In this document: positions 34,982-43,747 of the stretch, piece by piece
How the letters are laid out: the number at the start of each line of letters is the position of its first letter
Position numbering within the stretch: the first letter of the stretch is position 1
Origin: Pelagibaculum spongiae
GTDB lineage: Bacteria; Pseudomonadota; Gammaproteobacteria; Enterobacterales; Pelagibaculaceae
DNA: 64,000 bases
NCBI RefSeq assembly: GCF_003097315.1
Contig: NZ_QDDL01000003.1
Span: 124,001 to 188,000, forward strand
Direction of reading: 5' to 3'
Position numbers and translations under genes: made by a program
Notes under the pieces: model-generated
Database searches by the model: none
Told to the model about the DNA's origin: nothing
Seen by the model: the letters and a program-made list of their open reading frames with translations, nothing else

Positions 34982-37828
34982 GTGCTTTCTGATAAGCAAC
35001 AGGCTGAACCTGGCACTTATAAAATATCCGACCTCGGTGGTGAATCTGCCCAAGATATCGCGATTCAACGGTGGGGCGATGCCAGCAAATGGTACATCGT
35101 CGCCGAAGCCAATGGCCTAACCAGCGCTACCCAAAAAATTGGCCACGGTACCGTGATTACCCTGCCCAATAAAATCATCAACGTCAGCAATACCTCGGAT
35201 GTGTTCAAACCCTACTCGCCTTCCGAGGCAATGGGCAATACCTCCCCGACCCTGCCGGATGCACCACCGCCAAAAGACCCAGGTTGCGGAATCAAACAGA
35301 TCGTGATGATCGTGGTGATTATTATTGCGACGATTTATACCGCGGGAGCGGCGCTAGCAGCACTTGCTCCAGCAGCAGCCGGTGCAGCAGCCGGTGCAGC
35401 GACAGGTATTTCTGCAACGTTTGCTGCAGGCAGTGCAGCCTTGACAGGAGCGGCAATATCTTCAGTAGGAACAGCAATAGCGACTGTAGCATCAGCTGCT
35501 ATTGGCGGTTTTGTAGGCTCGCTAGCCGGTCAGGTGGTCGGTAAAGGCCTTGGAATTGTCGATAAAATTGACTTTACCGCTGCAGCGAAGAGTGCCGGAA
35601 CTGCTGCCATAGGGTCTCTGGTTGGCGGTGCTTTGAAGGGCGTAGATAATCTTCAATATTTTGAACAAGCTAGCGGCGCTGTAAAGGGTGGTGAAGCGCT
35701 TACCAAATGGGGTTACCAATTAGGTCGTGCGGCGGTCTCTAATGCCGCAACCCAAGGGTTGAGTATGGCCTTTGGCCAGCAAGAAAAATTCAGCTGGGAT
35801 AGTTTCCGTTTTTCGGTCGCCAATGCAGCGGTAGGCGGCTCGGTTCGTAAGGCCGTAGGCGGCGTAGCCAAGCCATTAACCAGTGCGATCTCAGGACTGG
35901 AAAGTACTTGGGCTAACACCGCAGCACAGGTTGCTATTGATGCTGTGGCATCAGAAGGGATTAAAGCTCTGGCCTATGGAAATGATTACAAGTTCGATCC
36001 CAACCAGTTCGTCGGCGATATCATCGGAGATTCGATTAAATCTGAAGTATTAGCTCGCCATAGTGCGCAAACCTTAATTAATCAGGCTGGCAAACAAACA
36101 GATGGTTTACTGGAAAAGCAGCAAAATCAAATTATTCCAGTTAAAGGGCTTAAAGAGGACCAAGGGCTTTTAGGTAGCTATCAAAAAAATGGCGATATTC
36201 TAATTGACCAAGGGCTGCTGGATGCCGCGAAAAGTGGTGATGAAACAGCCATTGCCAGATTGTTATCTGTAGTCCGTGAGGAACAAGGGCATGCAGCCGC
36301 TGCCGTAATAGAAAAAGAGCTAGGTGGTCAAGACCTACCAGGTGATGAGGGGGCGGTACTGTCGTATCTGGCACTCCAAGGCTTGGCAGGTCAGGATAAG
36401 GTGGATTTCGCACTGCAAATTGGCGACGAAACCTTAAGCTTCACCACTTCAGGAAGTGCCATTGGGGAGGTTCTAGACACCGATTATAGCCTGGGTCGTT
36501 TACTCGGTGATTCTCAGGCTGATGGTGCCGAACACCGTCGTGCAGATCTGGGTTATTGGGAAGGCAAAGTCCTTAATAAAGCAATCGATTATGCCGCTAA
36601 ATTAGGTCAGTGGGGCCAGGCGCTGAACCAGAAGATTGCAGATAATCCTAATGCTGCAGATGCGGTAGCCACTGCTCTAGCAATTGCAACGCCTGTGCAA
36701 ACAGTCATGATGATGTTGTTGGAACGCACCAGCGTTTATCAGCAATTGCAAGATAAATTAAACGGCGCGCAAGATGAAGCAGCCAATTGGTTGGCAGAAA
36801 CGACAGGTCGTGATGAAACCGTCATCCGTGATGCAGCATTAGGGCTTTCCATTGGCCTGACACTGGCTACGGGAGCCAAGGGGCTCATCAAGCGACTGCC
36901 AGGTATTGTTGACAACGCAAAGGATTGGTTTGCTCGGCGCAAATCTGGAAGAGTTGATGCGCCACAGACTCAACCTTCACAACAAGTAGCGGATGGTCCT
37001 GCATGTTTTGCCGCTGGCACGTTGGTGCAAACCGAGCATGGACTACAAGCTATTGAGACCATAGCAGTAGGTACTAAGGTTTGGGCACGTTGTGATGAAA
37101 GCTATCAAACCACCTACAAAACAGTATTGCACCGTAAAATCACCCCGGAAAAAACACTACGGCGCATTACCATTGTTGATGCTGCGGGGCAGCAAGATTA
37201 TTTTGATGCGACTGATGAGCACCCAATATGGGTGAATGATTGTGGCTGGCGCGAGGCACAAGCGCTCGAGCCTGGCACGCCTTTGGTAGATTATCAGGGC
37301 CAAGGTCTGACAGTGGTCAGCAACCAGCCATTGCCGGGACTGCATACGGTATATAATATTGAGGTTGATGACTTCCACACCTACCACGTTGGTACCCTGA
37401 AAGCATGGGTGCATAATGACGCGAGGTGTATGGAGAATCATGCAGGTACTCTGGTTCTTGGTGGGCGGCATCGAGATACAAAGGTAAACGGAAAGCAAAA
37501 CAACACTGAGTCTCATCATCCTATTGCAGATGACTCTAGTGATATCATTGCTAACGATGCTTTGGCCATACGAATGGATAAAGATGACCATATCTGGAGA
37601 ACTGGGAACTGGGGTAATAGAGCTTCATCAAAAAGGTTTAGAGCAAAACAAACTGTGTTAGTAGAACAGGGAAAATATGACGAGGCCTTGCAAATGGGCA
37701 TTGATGATATCCAGCTTCGAAATCCAGGAAAATATGACGAACATATTCGTCAAATGCTTGAAAGTGCTCCAAAAAAGCCGAACGATTCAATCGATTGGTC
37801 GCAATTCAAGCGAAAGAAAGGAAAGTAA
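34982..37828 (+). CDS. Orphan C-terminal part of an Rhs-type polymorphic toxin (LysM-HINT-SHH nuclease)
   Basis: From the GTG at 34982 (948 residues) I see a LysM-like domain (13-61, TYKISDLGGESAQDIAIQRWG... to ITLP); a linker (FKPYSPSEAMGNTSPT) and a long Ala/Gly-rich hydrophobic region (about 100-190), as found just after Rhs cores; a variable middle; a HINT self-cleaving domain from Cys675 (CFAAGTLVQT) to His811-Asn812 (AWVHND); and a C-terminal tip (813-948) with Ser844-His845-His846 (ESHHPIAD) and DKDDHIWRTGNWG, like the SHH group of HNH nucleases. No Rhs/YD repeats precede it. The frame is open from 34859 but without any ATG, GTG or TTG before 34982, and no ribosome site supports that GTG. 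This is probably a displaced toxin cassette or truncated gene. Confidence 0.75.
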   Translation: MLSDKQQAEPGTYKISDLGGESAQDIAIQRWGDASKWYIVAEANGLTSATQKIGHGTVITLPNKIINVSNTSDVFKPYSPSEAMGNTSPTLPDAPPPKDPGCGIKQIVMIVVIIIATIYTAGAALAALAPAAAGAAAGAATGISATFAAGSAALTGAAISSVGTAIATVASAAIGGFVGSLAGQVVGKGLGIVDKIDFTAAAKSAGTAAIGSLVGGALKGVDNLQYFEQASGAVKGGEALTKWGYQLGRAAVSNAATQGLSMAFGQQEKFSWDSFRFSVANAAVGGSVRKAVGGVAKPLTSAISGLESTWANTAAQVAIDAVASEGIKALAYGNDYKFDPNQFVGDIIGDSIKSEVLARHSAQTLINQAGKQTDGLLEKQQNQIIPVKGLKEDQGLLGSYQKNGDILIDQGLLDAAKSGDETAIARLLSVVREEQGHAAAAVIEKELGGQDLPGDEGAVLSYLALQGLAGQDKVDFALQIGDETLSFTTSGSAIGEVLDTDYSLGRLLGDSQADGAEHRRADLGYWEGKVLNKAIDYAAKLGQWGQALNQKIADNPNAADAVATALAIATPVQTVMMMLLERTSVYQQLQDKLNGAQDEAANWLAETTGRDETVIRDAALGLSIGLTLATGAKGLIKRLPGIVDNAKDWFARRKSGRVDAPQTQPSQQVADGPACFAAGTLVQTEHGLQAIETIAVGTKVWARCDESYQTTYKTVLHRKITPEKTLRRITIVDAAGQQDYFDATDEHPIWVNDCGWREAQALEPGTPLVDYQGQGLTVVSNQPLPGLHTVYNIEVDDFHTYHVGTLKAWVHNDARCMENHAGTLVLGGRHRDTKVNGKQNNTESHHPIADDSSDIIANDALAIRMDKDDHIWRTGNWGNRASSKRFRAKQTVLVEQGKYDEALQMGIDDIQLRNPGKYDEHIRQMLESAPKKPNDSIDWSQFKRKKGK

Positions 37829-38224
37829 ATGCATTTAACACTCGAAGCAAAAAAGGGAGCGCCCCCATTTTTTTTGGGCGCTAAAAGAGATGATATAAAG
37901 CAACTGCTTTTACCAGCTATTGCGACGACTCACCTCATGGAGCCTGAAAATGACTTCTACGAAGGAGAAGGTTTGATTTTGGGATATGATTCAAATGAAA
38001 ATCTTGAGTATATTGAAATTCTGAAGCCCAACCTGGTTGAATTTGAAAGCTTAAAGTTGTTTTCTTTAAGCGCAGAAAGAATAATTTCCGCACTCAAAGA
38101 ACTTGGTCATGAAGCACCATATAACGATGGTGGATATATTTTTAAATCTATAGGTATAGCTTTATATTGCCCGATGGAAAAGATCGAGAGTGTATCTATT
38201 TTCCAAGACGGATACTATGATTAA
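37829..38224 (+). CDS. Candidate immunity protein for the SHH toxin
   Basis: A 131-residue acidic, cytoplasmic protein whose ATG directly follows the toxin stop codon (TAAATG), with AAGGAAAG as ribosome site inside the toxin end. Typical mixed alpha/beta segments are seen: FLGAKRDDIKQLLLP, GLILGYDSNENLEYIEI, and IISALKELGHEAPYNDGGYIFKSIGIALYCP. The position and size are those of immunity genes of polymorphic toxins. I recognise no named immunity family with certainty, so the role rests on context. It is followed by IS4 remnants. Confidence 0.7.
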   Translation: MHLTLEAKKGAPPFFLGAKRDDIKQLLLPAIATTHLMEPENDFYEGEGLILGYDSNENLEYIEILKPNLVEFESLKLFSLSAERIISALKELGHEAPYNDGGYIFKSIGIALYCPMEKIESVSIFQDGYYD

Positions 38225-38291
38225 TCTAAAAAGACACAACGCCACCCATTATATTTTTTATATCCACCAAAAAATATTCAATTTCTCATAT

Positions 38292-38320
38292 GGTTGCAAG
38301 TGATTTATTATCTTGCAACC
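38292..38320. repeat. Hairpin upstream of the IS4 remnant
   Basis: GGTTGCAAG / CTTGCAACC, nine perfect pairs with an 11-base loop. The gap 38225-38448 otherwise has no gene I can support. It might be a terminator for the immunity gene or a piece of an element end. Confidence 0.4.
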
Positions 38321-38448
38321 GTTGAATTTTGCAGTGAAAATGACGCCACCCAACGTAAAAACTATGCAAGATAAAAAATAACTTATGAGTAAACTGGTCG
38401 GGTTGTTTATTAGTTTGCTTTTTATAAAAATATTTTATTCTTGACCAA

Positions 38449-39218
38449 ATGCGATTGTGGGTGGCAAGTGTTTCGAGAAGCACTAAAGCTGGCGTTAAAA
38501 TCCACACGGTATATGACCCGCATGCAAAAGTGCCAGTATTCTTTGAAATCAGCCATGCAAAAGTGAATGACCGCAAGGTTTTAGAGCATTTACCGGTACT
38601 ACCTGAAATGACGTATGTGTTTGATCGAGCGTACAATGATTACGGTTGGTACTATATGCTTTGCCAGCAAAACACTCGATTTGCAGGGCGAATGAAAAGC
38701 AACGCTCAATATGAAATCATTGAAGAAAAAGCAGTCAATCAGCCCAGCCTTCTTCACGACCAAGTAATTAAGTTAAGTGGTCTTGCAGGTAAAAAATGCC
38801 CTCAAAACCTTCGTCGAATAACGATTATCCGAGAAGAAGATGGCAAGGAACTGACATTTATTAGTAATGATTTAAAGTGTGAAGCACAAGAGATTGCTGC
38901 GCTATATAAATCACGCTGGCAAATTGAATTGTTTTTTAAATGGATCAAACAAAATATAAAAATAAAACGGTTTTTAGGTCGCTCGGAAAATGCGATAAAG
39001 ATTCAGATTTTGGTAGCAATGGTTATTTATTACTGCGACTGGCTCAAATTGGAAGTGCGAGCAAGAGATCTTTACAAGGGATTGCCAAGCTTATCCGTTT
39101 GAACCTGACCAGCTCGATGTTTAATAGATTTGATCACGAAGCCGCCGGAAACAGAACCTCCGGTGCAAGCCTCGCTACAGCACGAGCTGAGGCTTGTTAT
39201 TCAATGACCGGACAGTAG
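38449..39218 (+). pseudogene. IS4-family transposase remnant, N-truncated and frameshifted
   Basis: The first frame (38449-39102) contains the middle and C-terminal DDE core: STKAGVKIHTVYDPHAKVP, FDRAYNDYGWYY (second Asp), and YKSRWQIELFFKWIKQNIK, holding the catalytic Glu and the Y-x2-R-x3-E-x6-K signature. Around 39020-39035 the homologous reading moves to another frame, which continues YLLLRLAQIG...GIAKLIRLNL to a TAG at 39218. The expected first ~130-190 residues, with the N-terminal DUF4372-like domain and the first Asp, are missing. The element is therefore dead. It lies directly after the toxin/immunity pair. Confidence 0.85.
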
Positions 39219-39230
39219 TGCTTACTGATC

Positions 39231-39270
39231 AAAAAAAACCGCAACGATTAGGGCCGTTGCGGTTTTTTTC
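39231..39270. terminator. Terminator after mltD
   Basis: Stem ACCGCAACG / CGTTGCGGT with loop ATTAGGGC and long A-run and T-run flanks. On the minus strand it ends mltD. Confidence 0.9.
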
Positions 39271-39307
39271 AAATTTCGAGACTGCGGAGCATGCTCTTAT
39301 TGCTTCG

Positions 39308-40951
39308 CTAACCTTTAGACGTCTGCTTCAACACATCCACATAAAGCTTCACTCGCTGCCCTGGCTGGATATATTTACCCGTCACCTTAGGATTCCACAA
39401 TTTAATCTGTGAAATTTTCACTTTAAATTTGTTAGCGATTCGCGCCAAAGAATCACCATTGCGAACGGTGTAAGTCACTTTACGCATTCGGGTGGATTTT
39501 TTGGTTGCTTTCCAAATCACCAACTTTTGGCCGAGCTTTAAAGCGTCTTTCGGGGAAATACCGTTCCACTTGGCCAATCGGCTAGTAGAGGTTTTATATT
39601 TCCGACTCAAATCCCACAGCGTATCGCCGCTTTTTACGATGTGCTGTAGTTTAATGCTGCCGCGACGGCGATTTTGAATTTTCTTCAAACGCTGGTCAGC
39701 ACTTAATACATAGCTTTTTGCCGGCAATGCCGAAGATGGCAGCATCAGCTTTTGCCCTGCCCGGATATTATTTCCAGAAAGACCATTTACCTGCTGAATC
39801 AGTTTTACCGTCAAACCCTGTCGTTTAGCAATTCGCAGTAAGCTATCGCCAGATTTAATCGTATAGCGTTTCCAACTGACCCGCTGTTTTTTCGGTAGTT
39901 TTTTTAATGCTGCGACAAATGCATCTTTCTTGGTTTTAGGCAGCATAAAGCCAAAACCTTTGCCCGGTGGGGTTGCCCATTGATTGAGCGATGGGTTATA
40001 GCGATAAACCTCATCAATTGTCAGCCCGCTTAATTCAGCGGCCTGTGCGATATCTAGCTGGTAATCGAGCTTAATTCGAGAAATAGCCACCTGGTTGGGT
40101 ACTGATTTAATTTTCAGATTATATTGCTTCTGATTTTTAACCAGTTCTGCCAATGCCAGTAATTTAGGTACATAATGGCGGGTTTCTTTTGGCAGTTGTA
40201 AATGCCAAAAGTCAGTTGGTTTTTTCAGCTTTTTATTTTTTCGAATTGCCCTTAGTACAGTACCTTGGCCAGAATTATACGCCGCTAGCGCTAATAGCCA
40301 GTCGTCATCAAATAGACCATGCAAATATTCGAGGTAAGTTAATGCAGCATCGGTCGAGCGGTGAATATCGCGTCTTTCGTCAATCCACCAATCTTGCTCT
40401 AATCCGTAATGGCGCGCAGTACCAGGAATAAACTGCCAAATACCGGAAGCACGACCGAATGAATAAGCAAATGGATCAAAAGCACTTTCAACAATTGGCA
40501 GCAATGCTAATTCTGGGGGCAGTTTACGATCACTAATCATTTGAGCAACGTGGAACAAATAAGGCGAAGCCCGATCAGAAACACGATTCAAATAAGCGGG
40601 GTGCTTGGCATACCAGTTGACCTGATTCTTCACTCTCGCCTGATGTGTGTGAGTTGCCAAGGTGAAATTAAAAGCGAGTTGCCGCCATAAATCACCATCT
40701 GCTCGACCAAATAACGGCTGAACCATTTCCAGTGTGACAGGGTCTGGTTTGATTTCAGGTAATGCAGGTTCAATAGCGATTGAGTCTGATTCAGACTGCT
40801 GCTCAATAACTGATGGCTGCTGCGATACTTCGACCTGGTTATTAACTAACTCAGGTTGGTGCTCCCCCGGCTTTACTGATTGATCCTGACAAGCAGATAG
40901 CATCAATACAGATAAAACCAGTGTCGGCAATAAATACGTCGACCTTCTCAA
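39308..40951 (-). CDS. mltD: Membrane-bound lytic murein transglycosylase D
   Basis: Cleaves the glycan strand of peptidoglycan to give anhydro-muropeptides. The 547-residue lipoprotein has a signal peptide with lipobox LSAC (Cys21), an SLT domain with catalytic Glu155 (LLPIVESAFDP) and GIWQFIPGTAR, then AAYNSGQG. Three C-terminal LysM peptidoglycan-binding repeats lie at about 362-405, 437-480 and 493-537 (E. coli MltD has two). The long linker 20-70 is rich in Q, E and S. Adjacent and upstream on the same strand is gloB, with 12 bases between, as in E. coli where mltD also neighbours gloB. Confidence 0.95.
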   Translation of the reverse strand: MRRSTYLLPTLVLSVLMLSACQDQSVKPGEHQPELVNNQVEVSQQPSVIEQQSESDSIAIEPALPEIKPDPVTLEMVQPLFGRADGDLWRQLAFNFTLATHTHQARVKNQVNWYAKHPAYLNRVSDRASPYLFHVAQMISDRKLPPELALLPIVESAFDPFAYSFGRASGIWQFIPGTARHYGLEQDWWIDERRDIHRSTDAALTYLEYLHGLFDDDWLLALAAYNSGQGTVLRAIRKNKKLKKPTDFWHLQLPKETRHYVPKLLALAELVKNQKQYNLKIKSVPNQVAISRIKLDYQLDIAQAAELSGLTIDEVYRYNPSLNQWATPPGKGFGFMLPKTKKDAFVAALKKLPKKQRVSWKRYTIKSGDSLLRIAKRQGLTVKLIQQVNGLSGNNIRAGQKLMLPSSALPAKSYVLSADQRLKKIQNRRRGSIKLQHIVKSGDTLWDLSRKYKTSTSRLAKWNGISPKDALKLGQKLVIWKATKKSTRMRKVTYTVRNGDSLARIANKFKVKISQIKLWNPKVTGKYIQPGQRVKLYVDVLKQTSKG

Positions 40952-40963
40952 AATACTTCCCTA

Positions 40964-41716
40964 TTAGAAATTATCTTTCCAGCGTCGCAACTCGGCAAAA
41001 AAATCAACATCTTGATTTAATGACCGGCCAATATGGTTTTCTATAGCAACTTTTACGCTATTTTCCCGTGACCGAAGAAACGGATTGTAACGTTTCTCAT
41101 CGACCAGCCTGACCGGTAAGGTGGTCAAACCTTGACCACGCAGTTGCAACGCCTGCTCAATTCTTTGATCAACCCAGACATTATCTGGCTCTACCGCTTT
41201 GGCAAAACGCAAATTGTTCTGGGTGTATTCGTGGGTTGGATAAATCAACGTTTGCTCTGGCAGCGCACAAATTTGCTCCAGAGAGTTCAATAACTGTTGG
41301 GCTGTACCATCAAATAATTTACCGCAACCGGCAGAAAACAAGGTATCGCCACTAAACAGTCGCTCACCAATTAGGTAAGCCAGATGATCTGAAGTATGGC
41401 CCGGCACCGAGAGTACCTGAACTTTTTGCAACAATCCTGCAATATCCAGTGTCTCTCCACCCTGAAGCAAATAATCCGCCGACACGCGCGTATTGCCATA
41501 CACTGGGCATTGATATTTTTCGACTAGCTCTGCAATACCATCGACATGGTCCCAGTGATGGTGGGTGACCAAAATTGCCGACAAAGGTTTTTGCAACTCA
41601 TCTAGCGCGGCAATAACCGGCTGAGCATCGCCTGGATCAACCACGACTGTCGCTGTTGATTCGACAAGCAGCCAGATGTAGTTATCATTAAAAGCTGGAA
41701 GCGTGAGTACTTGCAA
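40964..41716 (-). CDS. gloB: Hydroxyacylglutathione hydrolase (glyoxalase II)
   Basis: Hydrolyses S-D-lactoylglutathione to D-lactate and glutathione in methylglyoxal detoxification. The metallo-beta-lactamase metal motif is THHHWDHVDG near residue 55, with VPGHTSDH and FSGDTLFSAGCG further on, and the C-terminal KRYNPFLR glutathione-binding segment. The start used is a TTG at 41714-41716, which aligns exactly with E. coli Met1 (-PAF-DNYIW) and has GGGG seven bases upstream. An ATG at 41737 would overlap the divergent gene start. The neighbourhood with yafS, rnhA and dnaQ is conserved. Confidence 0.93.
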   Translation of the reverse strand: MQVLTLPAFNDNYIWLLVESTATVVVDPGDAQPVIAALDELQKPLSAILVTHHHWDHVDGIAELVEKYQCPVYGNTRVSADYLLQGGETLDIAGLLQKVQVLSVPGHTSDHLAYLIGERLFSGDTLFSAGCGKLFDGTAQQLLNSLEQICALPEQTLIYPTHEYTQNNLRFAKAVEPDNVWVDQRIEQALQLRGQGLTTLPVRLVDEKRYNPFLRSRENSVKVAIENHIGRSLNQDVDFFAELRRWKDNF

Positions 41717-41735
41717 AAGTTTACCCCGAGAACAC

Positions 41736-42473
41736 ATGGAAACCAGCACAAAGGCTGACAAAACTACCCAATACCTGCAATGGTTAAACTCACCTGCAGG
41801 TGTACATTATCTTGACCTTGAGCATTTATATCTGTCGGATCATTTACTCGACAGTTTTGGCTACTACATGGTCTCGGTTGCTTTTCATCAACCTGAGTAC
41901 CTTGACTGCAGTCCGATACGTGCCAGATTTCATCATCAGCTTGGCCTGTCTCCGACCAAAACCGCCAACATTATTGGTGATGAGCATTTACCTTACCAGA
42001 CTGAGTCGATTGATTTAGTAGTACTAGATCATGCGCTCGATTATACGGATAATCCGCAGCAACTTTTGCGTGAAGCCTGCCGGTGTTTAATTCCCGGCGG
42101 AAAATTACTGATTGCGGGTTTTAACCCGTTTAGCTTTTGGCGCTGCTGGAATATCACCAGAAAAGGCTTTCCTGGTAGCAAAAACATGCTATCTGTTAGT
42201 CGCCTACAAGACTGGCTAACGCTATTAAATATGCGTCAGCTTAATTTGCATTGGCACCTGCCCTTCCCACCCGATCATAGTGATGAAACATCACCGGTAC
42301 GCGATACAATGGAGCAAGCTATTTTGCGCTTTCAGCCATCGTTCAGTGGTATGTATTGTGTGTTGGCAGAAAAAACGGCTTATCCGATTACACCCATTAA
42401 ACAAAAATGGCGACGGCGTTTACCACCACTAACGGTTGGTGGTTCTCAATTAGGCGGATTGACTCGAAAATGA
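41736..42473 (+). CDS. yafS: Class I SAM-dependent methyltransferase (YafS-like)
   Basis: A 245-residue cytoplasmic protein of the methyltransferase type 11 group. The usual G-x-G SAM loop is weak. The [45 protein letters not shown] stretch (motifs II to IV) is clear, followed by PFSFW. Its position between gloB and rnhA matches E. coli yafS. The ATG at 41736 faces the gloB start only ~20 bases away. It ends in the ATGA overlap with rnhA. The substrate is unknown. Confidence 0.85.
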   Translation: METSTKADKTTQYLQWLNSPAGVHYLDLEHLYLSDHLLDSFGYYMVSVAFHQPEYLDCSPIRARFHHQLGLSPTKTANIIGDEHLPYQTESIDLVVLDHALDYTDNPQQLLREACRCLIPGGKLLIAGFNPFSFWRCWNITRKGFPGSKNMLSVSRLQDWLTLLNMRQLNLHWHLPFPPDHSDETSPVRDTMEQAILRFQPSFSGMYCVLAEKTAYPITPIKQKWRRRLPPLTVGGSQLGGLTRK

Positions 42474-42904
42474 AAACGGTAGAAATATTTACTGATGGCG
42501 CTTGCAAGGGAAATCCTGGGCCGGGAGGCTGGGGTGCAGTAATGCGTTATGGAAAGCATCGAAAAGAGCTTTTTGGTGGTGAAAAGGAAAGCACCAACAA
42601 TCGAATGGAGTTATCTGCAGCTATTTTTGCTTTACAAGCACTCAAACAACCTTGCAAAGTGATTCTAACCACTGACTCTCAATATGTTCGCCAAGGAATT
42701 ACCAGCTGGATTGAAAATTGGAAAAAACGCGGTTGGAAAACTGCTGCCAAACAACCGGTTAAAAATGTTGATCTTTGGCAGCTGCTCGATTCAGCCTGCA
42801 AAGACCACCAGATAGATTGGCGCTGGGTCAAAGGTCATAGTGGCCACCCTCAAAATGAACGCGCCGACCAATTAGCTTCAGACGCAGCGCTTCAATATAT
42901 TTAG
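42470..42904 (+). CDS. rnhA: Ribonuclease HI
   Basis: Cleaves the RNA strand of RNA:DNA hybrids. The 144-residue protein keeps the catalytic carboxylates: the first in [16 protein letters not shown], Glu in NNRMELSA, Asp in LTTDSQYV, and the last Asp in [20 protein letters not shown] contains the conserved His loop. The start ATG at 42470 overlaps the methyltransferase stop (ATGA). Unlike E. coli, where rnhA diverges from dnaQ, here both run on the same strand, nine bases apart. Confidence 0.97.
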   Translation: MKTVEIFTDGACKGNPGPGGWGAVMRYGKHRKELFGGEKESTNNRMELSAAIFALQALKQPCKVILTTDSQYVRQGITSWIENWKKRGWKTAAKQPVKNVDLWQLLDSACKDHQIDWRWVKGHSGHPQNERADQLASDAALQYI

Positions 42905-42912
42905 GTTATTAA

Positions 42913-43647
42913 ATGTCCGAACGTAAAATCATACTGGATACCGAAACTACCGGTATTGAAATCTCCGCAGGCAACCGATTAATTGAAATTGGCTGCGTTG
43001 AAGTGATCAACCGAAAGTTCACTGGTCGTACTTACCATCAATACGTCAACCCACAGCGAGATGTTGAGCAAGGCGCTTTTGAAGTTCACGGTATTAGTGA
43101 TGAGTTTTTAAAAGACAAACCATTGTTTTCTGCGATTGCTGAAGACTTTGTCCGTTTCATTGATGGTGCCGAGCTAGTCATTCATAACGCAGCGTTCGAC
43201 GTTGGCTTTTTGAATCATGAACTAGGCATGGTTGGCGGTTATAAGAAGATCAACCAATTCTGTACCATCACCGATACCTTGATGATGGCTAGGCAAATGT
43301 ACCCCGGGCAGCGCAATAACCTGGATGCATTATGTAAGCGGCTAGGTGTCGACAACTCTAAACGTGAATTACACGGTGCATTGCTCGATGCCGAGATATT
43401 AGCCGACGTTTATTTGATGTTGACTGGCGGTCAGGTATCAATCGGTTTTAACGCCGATCAAGATAAAAATGGTCAATCTAAAAGTACATCTAGCAACGGC
43501 GAAGCTCAGAAATTGCCAGAAGGTCGAGCGGCAACCCGAATTATTCGCGCCGCCGAGGGTGAAATAGAGCAACACCAAAAACGAATGACAGCCGTTGCCA
43601 AAGCCGCAGGCGGCAGCTCAATCTGGCAAATCGTCTCGGAACAATAA
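42913..43647 (+). CDS. dnaQ: DNA polymerase III epsilon subunit (proofreading exonuclease)
   Basis: 3'-5' exonuclease of the replicase core. The 244 residues carry ExoI ILDTETTG (first Asp and Glu), ExoII IHNAAFDVGFLN, and ExoIII with GALLDAEILADVYL (DEDDh His in ELHGALLDA). The C-terminal ~70 residues are the flexible alpha-binding segment (SNGEAQKLPEGRAATRII). The ATG sits nine bases after rnhA, with GGTT spacing only. A strong terminator follows. Confidence 0.97.
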   Translation: MSERKIILDTETTGIEISAGNRLIEIGCVEVINRKFTGRTYHQYVNPQRDVEQGAFEVHGISDEFLKDKPLFSAIAEDFVRFIDGAELVIHNAAFDVGFLNHELGMVGGYKKINQFCTITDTLMMARQMYPGQRNNLDALCKRLGVDNSKRELHGALLDAEILADVYLMLTGGQVSIGFNADQDKNGQSKSTSSNGEAQKLPEGRAATRIIRAAEGEIEQHQKRMTAVAKAAGGSSIWQIVSEQ

Positions 43648-43675
43648 TCGATTAAAATAAGCAAAAATTCTAAAC

Positions 43676-43713
43676 AAAAAACGGGTCGAAGAGTAATCTT
43701 CGGCCCGTTTTTT
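43676..43713. terminator. Bidirectional terminator between dnaQ and nhaB
   Basis: Stem AACGGGTCGAAG-type arm paired with CTTCGGCCCGTT (one mismatch), with A-run before and TTTTTT after. It serves both convergent genes. Confidence 0.88.
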
Positions 43714-43747
43714 ATTTCAAGCTTACTCGCTAAATAGTAATCATCGG

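Noticed and set aside
37157-37591. Minus-strand frame of 144 codons
   Set aside because: Opposite the HINT and toxin tip, which show clear motifs in the plus frame.
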